Source: Blasia pusilla
Taxonomy: Eukaryota; Marchantiophyta; Marchantiopsida; Blasiales
Direction: 5' to 3'
DNA: 64,000 nt
Assembly: GCA_050084515.1 (NCBI GenBank)
Contig: CM114273.1
Coordinates: 992,001 to 1,056,000 of the forward strand
Both the position numbers and the translations under genes were made by a program. The stretch's first letter is position 1. Each line of letters begins with the position of its first letter. This document shows, one piece after another, positions 1 through 8,935 of this stretch. Below the pieces are notes generated by a model that worked only from the letters and a program-made list of their open reading frames with translations, was not told the origin of the DNA and did not search any database.

Positions 1-1
1 G

Positions 2-757
2 GATATTTTGTTGTTGGGGGCGCAAGAATTAGAGCGGGTAGGGACCATTGATTTGGTCATTGCCTGTTGGCCATGTCAGGGCCAATCGAGTGCTGGACGA
101 GGCAGCGGGTTGGTTGACACTCGGTCCAGGTTGTTTTGGGAGATGTTGAGGGTCTTACGGCAGTTGCAGGAGCACCAGTCTCGTTCTCCAGCCTACATTC
201 TAGAGAATGTGCCAATCTTGGGAGACTCCAGGTCACGGGTCGTGACGAGTGCTCATCAGATGCGTGCCTGGATCGGCCCAGCAGTGTTCTTGGATGCGGC
301 GAGTGTAGGTTCTAGAGCCCATTGCCCGCGTCTATTGTGGACCAACTTGGTGCCCCATGCGGTGTTATGGAGGGCGTATGCGAGAGTGGAGCGCCCCTCC
401 CCTTTGTTAGTGGATTCCATTCTGGATCCAGGTCGTCGATCACATGCAGTGAGGCACGATGATCGACCACCGCTGACTGTGGTCAACAGGGTAGGCAGGC
501 CGCGGGCAGCCTTGCCCACGTTTGTGAGTTTTCCCGCTTCTTATGCATACAAGGAGGCCGGTCCTGGCTTGGTTTGGGATGACCAGGTTCAGCGGTTGGT
601 GGAGCCCAACGCCGACGAGAGAGAGCGAGCGATGGGATTTCCCACAGGAGTGACGGCAGTACCATCAGTGTCAGAGGCATCACGACGCCATGTCTTGGGT
701 CAGGCGATGGACGTGAACTGCTTGACATGGATCCTCAGCTTGGGAGTGGCTGAGTAG
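2..757 (+). CDS. DNMT3/DRM-like cytosine-5 DNA methyltransferase domain of the gypsy element, 5' truncated by window edge
   Basis: The frame is open from base 2, so the N-terminal part, including the SAM-binding motif I, lies outside the window. Motif IV is PCQGQS, with the catalytic Cys codon at 74-76. Motif VI is ENV at 203-211. A segment resembling the DNMT3/DRM motif VIII region follows (a DA pair, then R..CPRLLWTNL). A target-recognition stretch of about 100 residues comes next. The end has a GFP motif (ERAMGFP) and a motif-X-like LGQAMDVN near residue 235. This order and the WTNL segment fit DNMT3/DRM enzymes better than bacterial restriction methylases. The 252 codons contain no stop or frameshift, unlike the downstream pol. 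The expected reaction is SAM-dependent methylation of cytosine in DNA. The TAG at 755-757 is followed in the same frame by 105 further codons, so it could be a lesion. Confidence 0.85.
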   Translation, partial: DILLLGAQELERVGTIDLVIACWPCQGQSSAGRGSGLVDTRSRLFWEMLRVLRQLQEHQSRSPAYILENVPILGDSRSRVVTSAHQMRAWIGPAVFLDAASVGSRAHCPRLLWTNLVPHAVLWRAYARVERPSPLLVDSILDPGRRSHAVRHDDRPPLTVVNRVGRPRAALPTFVSFPASYAYKEAGPGLVWDDQVQRLVEPNADERERAMGFPTGVTAVPSVSEASRRHVLGQAMDVNCLTWILSLGVAE

Positions 758-1080
758 CATCGTATGAGATCGCGACAGATCACAGCGGTTGCGTTGGTGA
801 GCCCCATGCCTACCGAGACGGTGGAGGTAGTGGCTGGGGGCGAGACCCGAGGAGATCTACGCACCAGGGGAGATCGGGAGAGACACCCTTGGACTTCTTG
901 GGATGTTTTGAAGGTACACAAGGAGATGATAGCCACAACATCGAGCGTGGTTTCGGGCACTACGCGTGGAGGAGATCAGAGTTTGCAGTTGGCTGCAGGA
1001 GAGCGACCAATGTTGTTGTTCGAGACGGGGTTGCACCATAGCAACCACCGATACCCGCGCCGAAGAGTCCTACCGTAGTC
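758..1080 (+). other. Linker between methyltransferase and RT, with a readthrough-type TAG
   Basis: After the methyltransferase stop the same frame runs on to 1078 without a recognisable domain. The RT frame reaches back across TAG CAA CCA at 1039-1047. The same TAG CAA CCA occurs at the matching place in element 2 (complement, near 13555). There the upstream linker and the RT lie in one frame interrupted only by this TAG. Element 1 lacks one base near 1005-1015 relative to element 2, which explains its frame change. No protease active-site triplet (DTG or DSG) was seen here. Confidence 0.6.
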
Positions 1081-2000
1081 ATGATGGAGACTTGGGAGCC
1101 AGATATGGGCCCTAAGTTGACAGGAAGAGAGCGATGCCGGATACATCAGTTCCTCAGGAGTTATAGGAGCTGCTTTGCATTTAACATGGAGGATTTGGGT
1201 ACGTTGAAGGGACCCGGGATTCGCATTGAGTTGTCGAGTGATATGCCGATCTTCCGACGACCCTACAGGTACAATGATATGGAGAGGGCTCTGATTCTGA
1301 GTAGGAGCCATGACTTGGTCAGAGCAGGACTAGTGGAGATGTCGCATGGGGAGTATGCATCTGCCACTGTCATGCCCGCCAAGAAGGATGTGCATGGCAA
1401 GTGGACGGATAGGCGGATGTGTGGGGATTACGGACCTATCAATCGGCAGACAAAGTCCGATAGGTATGCCATGCCCACCCCTGAGGAGATCTTTGATGCG
1501 ATTGGTCACGCAAAGGTCTTCAGTTCATTGGATTTTTGAGCCGGATACCATCAGCTGCCTATCAGATTGGAGGACAGGCAGAAAACGGCATTTTGGGGCA
1601 TCGATCCTCACGGGAAGGATTGTTTGTACCAATGGCGGTTCTTACCATTTGGGTTAAAGAACGCCCCGGCTGAGTTTCAGAGGGTCATGGATAGGATCTT
1701 GGCTGGTCTGGATTTTGCTAGGTGTTACATTGATGACATCGTAGTCTTTAGCGCCACGGTTGAGGAGCATGAGCAACATCTAGAGGAGGTGTTTCGACGA
1801 TTGCAATTACATGGGCTGAAGCTACATCCAGGCAAGTGCAAGTTCTTCTACGACCACATTGAGTACTTGGGTCATACGATATACCCAGGGGGCCTTGGTG
1901 TTCAGCAGACGAAGGTAGAGGCTATCTCACACATTCCACGCCCTACAAATGTGAGCCGTGTTCGCGCATTCATGGGATTGGCGAACTTCTATCGGCGATA
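1081..2000 (+). pseudogene. Reverse transcriptase domain of element 1
   Basis: This is the Ty3/gypsy RT that copies element RNA into DNA. Recognisable parts are the segment before the fingers (PIFRRPYRYNDME), VMPAKKDVHGKWTDRRMCGDY, YAMPTPEE, FSSLDF, the palm motif with YIDD (1726-1737), and the thumb ending FMGLANFYRRYVKG. TGA at 1537-1539 interrupts the conserved LDLRAGYHQ region; element 2 has CGA (Arg) there, so this is a C-to-T change at CpG. A frameshift follows at about 2000-2040, before the RNase H. Confidence 0.93.
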
Positions 2001-2035
2001 CGTCAAGGGGATTCGATTGATTATGGCCGCTGACC

Positions 2036-2509
2036 TTGCGGACCAAGGTGGATCAGGAGTGGCACTGGGGGGATGAGCAGGAGCGAGCATTTCAATTGTT
2101 CAAGGACAGGTTGGCGTCCGCACCCATCTTGAGGAGACCGATCAGGGGGCGTCCTTTCCAATTGCACATAGATTGGAGCATGTTGGGGCTTGGAGCGGTG
2201 CTCACCCAGCATGATGATGAGGGTAGAGAGTTCGTGGTGGCTTACACTAGCCGCTCAAACAACGCTGCAGAGGTGAAGTACAGCTCGTATGAGGGTGAGT
2301 GTTTGGCTGCGGTGTGGGCTGTCGCGCATTTCAGGTGTTACTTATTCGGCAACCCCTTTACCATCATCACTGATCATCAACCACTGAAGTGGTTGATGGA
2401 GTCCGCAAGCTTTACAGGAAGCTTGCGAGATGGGCTCTGTTGTTGCAGGAGTATGATTTTCAGGTGGTACATAGACCTGGGATGCTCAACCAGGATGCAG
2501 ATGGGTTGA
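2036..2509 (+). pseudogene. RNase H domain of element 1 pol
   Basis: The frame restarts at TKVDQEWHWG, homologous to element 2. RNase H would degrade the RNA strand of the RNA:DNA hybrid. Acidic residues expected for the active site are visible in IDWSMLGLGAVL, YSSYEGECLAAVWAV and IITDHQPLKWL. A second frameshift near 2405, just after KWLMES, moves the continuation (KLARWALLLQEYDFQVVHRPG) to another frame. The domain is therefore complete in content but split over two frames. Confidence 0.88.
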
Positions 2510-2919
2510 GTCGTAACCCATGCCTGAGTCAGCGAGATGCGACTGGAGCTCGATGGCATGGAGAGAGTGATGAGGAGTCGGTGCCAGGATGGCACGCGTT
2601 AGAGTATTTAGACATGTTGGCTATGGAGAGCCAGAGTGTGGAGACTTTGATGGCGAGGTCTAGTGGAGAGTCCTTGGATCTCGAGGCCAGTGAGGACACG
2701 ACAAGTGGCCGAGATATTCATGATGATGGAGTAGTCTTAGAGTACCTTCGTAATGGCAGCCTTGCGAGCACCATGGATGCTAGAGAGCGGGATCGGATCC
2801 TACAGTGGGGCAGACGGTTCCGTTGGGAGGGGACACATGTTTTGAGGGTTTGGGAGGATGGCAGAGTACGCGTACTGCTGCATCCTTCGCAGAGAGCACG
2901 ACTAGTGCAACATGCCTAG
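2410..2919 (+). pseudogene. RNase H end and connector to the integrase zinc finger
   Basis: This frame begins with the RNase H end (KLARWALLLQEYDFQVVHRPG, then NQDADGLSR, a segment conserved in gypsy elements). It runs through an acidic variable connector of about 100 residues into the region before the integrase HHCC finger (THVLRVWEDGRVRVLLHP). It stops at TAG 2917-2919. Element 2 has about 17 extra bases at this point, encoding the start of the HHCC finger, so element 1 has suffered a small deletion that also shifts the frame. Confidence 0.8.
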
Positions 2920-2934
2920 GGGTGAAGCGGACGT

Positions 2935-3984
2935 ATAGCTCCAGATTCAGTATTGGTGGCGAGGCATGTAGACTGACGTTCAACAGTTTGTTGCCAGGTG
3001 CATGGTGTGTGATCGGGTCCGAGCATCGTTCAATGCTCCGACTCCACAGTTGCATCCATTACCGATCATGGGCTTAGGGTATAGATGGAGTTTGGATTTT
3101 GCAGGACCTTTGCCCTTGACGGAGCATCACAGTCGTTATGTGTTGGTGATGGTCGAGCACTTCTCGAAGTGGATCGAGTTGGTTGCATTGCCTGACAAAG
3201 CAAGTGAGGGAGTAGCTTATGCCTTCCTTGACAGAGTGCTGAGTCATTATGGCGCACCGGGTGAGGTGTTGACAGACCAGGGTACCGAGTTTCGCGGTGA
3301 GTTCCAGGCCTTGTGTGATCAGGCGCTGATCGACCACCGCACGACTTCGCGAGATCATCTTGAGGCGGGATGGATTAGCGGAGAGAGTTGTGCAGACGGT
3401 GAAGAGGGGTCTACGCAAGTATGGCTTGCAGAGAGGTCACCTAGGAGATTGGGACCTCCAGTTGCCATGGTTGGCGATGGGATACAGATTCAGCAGGCAG
3501 GCATCCTTAGCGTCTTTTTCACCGTACTTACTACTTTATGGCCGAGAGCCAGATTTACCTGCAGCCATTCGTCGAGATGCTGGTGAGGTGCTGAACCTTG
3601 ATGACCTAGATGTATGGGTGCGAGCATGTTCTGAGAGGGCTGAGTTATTTCGGAGAGTGATGCCCATGGTGTTCGAGAACTTGGCGATTGCACAACATCG
3701 GGATACGTTGAGGTATGCGACTATTCGAGGTGGTGGTTATCGACCAACTATCCGGAGGTTTCATCAGGGAGATTATGTCTACTTGCAGCAGACGGCATCG
3801 ACGACATTGGATGTGACTGCAGGGCGCACTATCCTGAGAGTGCGTGATATTTTGCCATCAGGTGTTCTCTTGCTAGAGGGACGCGATGGTATGGTATGGA
3901 AGGACCATGTGCGTAATTGTGCGCCATGTCACCTTCCTAACATTGATGGTACAGTAGATCCGAGCTTAGCAGTAGTTCCTGCAG
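2935..3984 (+). pseudogene. Integrase of element 1 (zinc-binding remnant, DDE core, C-terminal module)
   Basis: Integrase inserts the cDNA into chromosomes. The second Cys pair of the HHCC finger (CMVCDRVRASF) starts at about 3000. The core shows the first Asp in SLDFAGPLPLT (about 3090), the second in VLTDQGTEF (about 3270-3296) and the Glu in GLAERVVQTVKRGL (about 3372-3410). A frameshift near 3355 separates the second and third acidic residues. The C-terminal part contains FHQGDYVYLQQ and ends before a Cys-rich finger. No chromodomain follows; its place is taken by a PHD finger. Confidence 0.88.
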
Positions 3985-4133
3985 GCTTGCGTTGTATGTT
4001 GTGTGGTTCTGTCCGTGGTGCGGCCACGATCCTAGTCTGTGATGGGTGTTAGAGAGGATGGCATATGGCATGTTTGACGCCACCTCTCACTAGGGTTCCT
4101 CAGGGACGATGGATGTGTCCCAGATATACATAG
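3985..4133 (+). pseudogene. PHD finger after the integrase (one stop, one lost ligand)
   Basis: The reading frame continues from the integrase into a C4-H-C3 zinc finger: CMLC, then CDGC, RGWHMAC, the PPLTRVPQG segment and WMCPR. This spacing and the RGWH..CL.PPL signature are those of PHD fingers, which commonly read histone H3 tails. TAG at 4051-4053 follows the CDGC pair and the last Cys is Tyr (TAT). Element 2 (9880-10014) keeps the last Cys and has a Ser codon at the stop position, but has lost two other ligands. The parent element therefore plausibly had a complete finger. Confidence 0.8.
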
Positions 4134-4304
4134 AGAAGGTAGTTCTACATTCCGACTTGTGTCTATGACATGGATGACAAGGAGGCGACTAACGATGGAG
4201 CCACATGAGCACCCGGCCTTCTTGCTTTTAGCGTCCGAGAGATGTATGTCATGGTAGGTAGGGATAGATGGCTATCTGGAATTAGAGGGACCTAACCACC
4301 AGCT

Positions 4305-4442
4305 AGGGGGGCGATTGGAGATATTTTGGTACTTCTTGTCTCGTTGTTTGGATGCCATGAGTTAGCATGGGATCATGCGTGTTTGTGTGTGTGTTCGGTG
4401 ACAGCGATGTATGTTGTGTAGCGATGTGTATGCGCACGATAG
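4305..4442 (+). repeat. G-rich tract followed by an extra partial LTR copy
   Basis: AGGGGGGCGA (4305-4314) looks like a polypurine tract. The next roughly 125 bases (4315-4442) match the last part of the LTR seen in the solo LTR and in element 2, ending at a CACGATAGC junction directly before the LTR start TGTCACG. Element 2 has the same arrangement, with the segment ending GACA, two bases, then TGTC. A 5'-truncated LTR therefore lies in tandem before the real 3' LTR in both copies. Confidence 0.65.
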
Positions 4443-4443
4443 C

Positions 4444-4951
4444 TGTCACGTCTTTTAGGATAGATCGGTGGGATCTAATAGAGCGCCTTCATGAGTAGTG
4501 GAGGACACGCCCAGTAGGTCGAGGGTGACCTGCTGAGGCCCTTGGAAACCTGAGATAGCAGGTTTCCCCTTCGTTTCGGCTCATTTGGAGCCATATTGAG
4601 GAACTTACTATTTTAGGTAAATACCATTTTGAGTATATGATCGACTTATTATTTTTGTTAAGTGGCCCTTGACCTCCTACATCAGGTCAAGAGCCAAGGA
4701 GGTGACTTGGGAGAATAGGTTACCATGGAGAGAGCTTGGGAGAGGGGAGGGGTATACCTCAAGGAGAGAGAGCTTGAGAGCTCATTCTCTCTTTGTTGAA
4801 CCTCTTGGCATGAGGCGGCGGAGCTATGGTACCTTGCCTTGTGAGTGTAACCCAAGCCTCTTATTAGGAGAGTGGGTTTGGTTTGACATGAGAGAGAGTG
4901 CACACCTTTGAGAGCTATGGTTCGGTGACAGCGATGTGTATGCGCACGACA
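4444..4951 (+). repeat. 3' LTR of element 1, internally deleted
   Basis: It starts TGTCACGTC and ends GCGCACGACA, so its ends are TGTC...GACA. It aligns with the 638-bp LTR of element 2 and the 646-bp solo LTR, whose ends are fixed by a target duplication. About 130 bp are missing near the 3' end, where GAGAGCTATGG joins directly to TTCGGTGACAGCG. The sequence right after 4951 is the interrupted reverse transcriptase gene on the - strand. Confidence 0.82.
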
Positions 4952-7067
4952 TCTTTCAAAAGGGCCATATCCAAGAACTTTGAGACATAGTCGATGAAGC
5001 CAATTGGGACCCCAAGAACTCTAACCCCTTCAATGTAGATGGGAAAATCAGGAGTAGGTGGGGTGAATGTTAGGGAAGGCATGAAGGATACCATACTCCA
5101 CATTTACTAGGTTGGACTTTAAGGTTCAAGAAAGAGAGTTGCTCCACGAAATGGGTATAAGCAGGAACCACTTCAGAAGGAGGACCTATAATGTGAGTGT
5201 CATCAGCAATAGAAGGGAAAAGGCAAGATGGAAATGCTCGAAGGGCACGAAAATGGGCAATGGCAAAGAGTGGGCCCCCCATGGGATCACCTTGACGTGT
5301 GCCACAAGCTGATTGTAGAATACTATATTCCCTAGAAGTAGCATGATGGGAATAGATAATGGGCGTATCATAGGCATAGAAGGAGCGAACAAATGGAATG
5401 AGGCTTGCGAGTTGTCCTCCTGCACAACGTAACTCCTCAAAGATGGCCACACGAGAAACTGAATTGAATGCGTTAGCCACATCGACTTGAATTGCTACCC
5501 AATTTGGATGAATATCAAGAGTGGAGCGAATCCCATGCACCACATCCTCACAACCTCTAGGAGTTGCCACTCCAAATTGATGAGGAAATAAGTGGGCACT
5601 AAAGTGAGGACGAAATTGCAAGCATAGGGATCGACTAACCAAGTGGTATAAAACCTCTCCAATAGCCAAAGGGCGCACACCTGAAGGAGGCTTATCCATA
5701 GCCAACAAACGACCAGCCCCTAAGAGCCTAGAGATAGAGAATGGGAGATGACCTGCCGCCATATGTGCACACACCTTACATAGAGAGACAAAGACACTTG
5801 CTGAATCTGCTGGGATAAAGCAATCGCGAAGATGCTCAAAAACCATCACTGATAGCCCGCTTGCTGATAAGTGAGGAGTATGAAGAAAAGCCCTCCTCAA
5901 AACCTCCAAGTCAAGCTCCAAGTCAAGGTCCGTTGTATAGTCTTCCACAAAAGATGGAGTATCGCCACTTGAAGAAGGATGAAGAGCTTCTAAGAGAGCC
6001 ACTGTTTCCGCACTTGGAACCGCCGGAGAAAGAGGACCCAATGCTCGAGCTGCACGTGAAAACTCACCAACCTGCCCCAAAAGTAGACTTTGTTGAAGGC
6101 GTTGTATTGAAGGCCTCCCATGATTGGCATGTTGAGTGGGATGAGCTGCAGCTAAGGCCTCTGCTCGAAGTATATGCTCATTCTGAAGATTCTCCCAATC
6201 CCCAGACATAAAGAGTTGAATACATGTGGAGGATTCACGATGACTCGTTGCACCACCCCTTGGAGGGAGGACTAAAACCCATTGTGGGAAGAGTAATAGG
6301 AGATACCAAGCATATATATCTGTGGGGTCACTCGCTAACCTTTCTAATGGGAAAAGCAAAGCTTGTTGGGTGATGGGGCGAAGAGCAATAAGAATGCGAG
6401 TGTAGAGTCTAGGACGAGGAAGACCTGGATGGAAAGAGCGAAGGAGATCAATTTGGATTAACCAAGTCCAAGCAGTTATTGTGGGGAGTGCAGTAGGAGG
6501 TGGTATCGGGTTAGGGATTGAAGGCCCATGCATGGATTGACTGTATCGCTGATGTCTTTTGATCCCATTAGGAGCAAACTCCTTACCACAAGGTATGCAA
6601 CGAACCTTTGGTACAAATGGAGAAGTAGAAGGGTTACAAGGAGAGGAGGTGGGAGGTGCAAGAGATGGTGATGGCCGACGATGAGGGGGTAAGTAGGTTG
6701 GGGAAGGAGGAGGAGGAAGAGGGGAGATTCGGGTAGAATAGATGGGAGTTGGAAGCAAGGGCATAGATGAGATATGTGGGGATGGCAAAGTAGAAGGATT
6801 CGGTAATAATGGATCAAGATTAGGCTCAATAGGACAAGGCAAAGAAGGGAGAAGAGGAGAATCTGGAAGAAAAGTAGCGAGTGTAATGGGTGTATTAGCA
6901 TCTGGAGGAAAATGGCGAGATCTACGATGAGGAGGTGAACTAGGGGGAGAGGTTACGGCTATAGGAGGGCGTGTAAAACCAGATAAGCGAGTAGATGGAG
7001 AATCCAACTCCATCTCTGATGACATAGAAGTAAAGGTAGGCAAGTCTTCGAAGACAAGAAAAGACAT
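4952..7067 (-). pseudogene. Non-LTR-like reverse transcriptase with N-terminal C2H2 zinc finger, interrupted by element 1
   Basis: The frame opens with ATG at 7067 and runs about 660 codons. A Pro/Ser-rich N-terminus is followed by a C2H2-type finger (CIPCGKEF...H......H, near 6530-6600), then a long helical region and an RT domain. RT motifs are RPLAIGEVLYHLVSR, QVDVANAFNSVSR, a GTRQGDPMGGPLF loop and IADDTHI (5196-5216), the catalytic ADD. A frameshift near 5075-5095 moves the thumb (GVRVLGVPIG) to another frame, and the coding sequence stops where the LTR of element 1 begins at 4951. The remainder should lie upstream of element 1. It is an old, inactive element; the exact non-LTR clade is not certain. 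Confidence 0.85.
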
Positions 7068-8867
7068 ATGAAACGTGGTTTGGAGAAAGCATGAGGATAA
7101 CGAGCAAAGCAAAAGTAGTGGAATCCGTCCAAAAGAAATTTAGATGGAGAGATGAAGATTAGGCAACACCAAATTTATGATTGAAAGTTACTATAAGAAA
7201 AATATAAAAAACAATTGAAAAGGAAAAATGATGTATATGGCATCGGAAGAGATGGCTCAAGAATATGAATTTCTAATGTCCTTAAGGAGATGGCAAACGT
7301 ATGTAGGGGCGAAACAGTAAGGTAAGGAGTTGAAAGAGCAAGTAAGACTTTTGGGAGGAATTGACCTAAAACAAACCCGTACACAAAAATAGGCGCCTAC
7401 AGAGAAGGAAGAAAAACCAGAAAACCTACTTGATATCAAAAGAACGAGCTCGTCAAGACGATCGAATCAAGCCCAACACGTCCAAAACCGACATTCCAGA
7501 AGAAAGTTATGAAAGAAATTAGAAACACCAAAAAAGAGGATGTGAGGAGTAAGCCACCCACCAATGACCGCTATGAGGGAATGAGTTCGTAATGTTGGGC
7601 CCAGCCTGTATCAAAAGATCCAGATTAGCAAGAGGAATCCCTTAAACCGATGGTAACCTGGTATCACTCTAAAAGGAGAGCCCTATGTTTGAAATTGCGT
7701 GTAGGAATCTATGAGCACATTTAGGAGAGAAGGATGTCCAAAGATCCCAAGAACTTTGGAAAACTGAATCTTAAGTGGAAAAAAGAAGAACCCAAAGTTC
7801 AAACTTGAGAAGATGAACACTTTGGGCCTTAGATTGAAAAGATTGGATCACCATGGAAATAGTTAGAAGCAAAATTCTAGACGTCCCTCCATCTCCTCCG
7901 CCATAGTCCTCCTCCTCCATGTCTCCTCCTTAAATCTCATCTCTCCGTCCATGAAACCCCCCCATCATCATGTTGATGGCAAGGGACTTCAAGAGGATGA
8001 GGGGGGTGTTTTGGAAGAATCGTATCTCCTTCGGCTGTTTCCAGACTCTCTTTCGTCACTCGTCTTCCAACAATGTTTTATCACTTTTCTCTTAGATATA
8101 TAGAAAACATCAATCCGTTAGAAAAAGTGGTTTTGAGAAACAATATCATACCTTTATTAAACCAAGGAAAAGTGGTTTTGAAAAACAATATCATAGCTTT
8201 TCTAAACCAATGTGGGGCCCTCATAGAGGTGAGGGAATAATATTATTAAATCACTAAAAAACACGTGGGGAGTACATATGGATAGTCTAGACGATGAGAA
8301 AAAAAAATGACGGATATAATAGAGGCCATAATGAATAGAGTTATTCACCTACTAATAATTAAATTGCTAAAATTTAGAATAATATTATCTTTGGACATTT
8401 CATTATGGTAAAGATGATTGAGAACTTAACCTACTCCTTGAATCAATTCCGATGGATTCGAGGTTGAGATTCTATTGGTTGAGAGAGCAAGTTATCCGAT
8501 GGGCAGGGGTGTCCACAAGAGAGATGAGTTTGAAAATCGAAGGAGCACTATACAATGATAATATGGATTTATCATGTTTTCATTAGTGAACAACTATGTG
8601 TCACATATGATGAATAGTGAGATGGTAGGATATAGAAAGGATCACTAAATGCAATAGTGCGAGTTATGGGGGTTTATGGACCACGTGGAATTATATGGTT
8701 GACCTAGTAGGCATCTCTTAGAACACAATATAGGAGTCGTGATGTCCCCTATGCTCTAAAACTCACACACGTCTCCAAATTTGTAAGATGTCGTAGTTAT
8801 CGTTTATGTTCCTAGTTTTATGCCCTATTGTGAATGAAATTGGCGTGTGTGGCTATTGTGATTTTCA
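7068..8867. other. AT-rich spacer with a 45-bp direct duplication
   Basis: No convincing reading frame was found. Two nearly identical 44-45-bp copies (AAAAGTGGTTTTGA..AAACAATATCATA) lie in tandem at 8122-8166 and 8167-8210. The part next to 7067 may be the 5' untranslated region of the reverse transcriptase element. Confidence 0.6.
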
Positions 8868-8935
8868 TGCATATTCACATCGCTACACAACATACATCGT
8901 TGTCATCGAATACACACACAAACACACAAGATATT
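8868..8935 (-). repeat. Extra partial LTR tail beside element 2
   Basis: These bases repeat the end of the LTR (the stretch with TATTCGATGACAACGATG and TGTTGTGTAGCGATGTG in complement) directly beyond the proper LTR end at 8936. It is a decayed additional copy of the LTR 3' end. Confidence 0.55.

Larger units (their letters stand above)
1..4951 (+). mobile_element. Ty3/gypsy LTR retrotransposon, element 1 (5' end outside window), with methyltransferase and PHD domains
   Basis: Domains in order on the + strand are a cytosine-5 methyltransferase domain (2-757), a linker with an in-frame TAG (1039-1041), reverse transcriptase with YIDD (1726-1737), RNase H, integrase core, integrase C-terminal module, PHD finger (about 3993-4130), a G-rich tract (4305-4314) and an LTR (4444-4951). 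The RT-RH-IN order identifies a Ty3/gypsy element. Gag, protease and the 5' LTR would lie upstream of the window. The pol part is decayed: an in-frame TGA at 1537, frameshifts near 2000-2040, 2405, 3000 and 3355, and a small deletion at about 2920. Element 2 (8936-13680) is a second copy and starts at the equivalent of about position 905, so it confirms the pol and PHD parts but not the methyltransferase. Confidence 0.93.

Noticed and set aside
2-757. Bacterial restriction-modification methyltransferase or contamination
   Set aside because: The segment around WTNL, GFP and LGQAMD is of DNMT3/DRM type, and the frame runs toward a plant gypsy RT on the same strand.
764-1078. Separate small gene
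   Set aside because: It is the continuation of the methyltransferase frame after a TAG and matches the linker of element 2, so it is part of the polyprotein region.
4315-4951. LTR beginning at the G-rich tract (4315)
   Set aside because: The solo LTR with CATG duplication starts at TGTCAC, which sets the LTR start at 4444; the part before is an extra copy of the LTR end.
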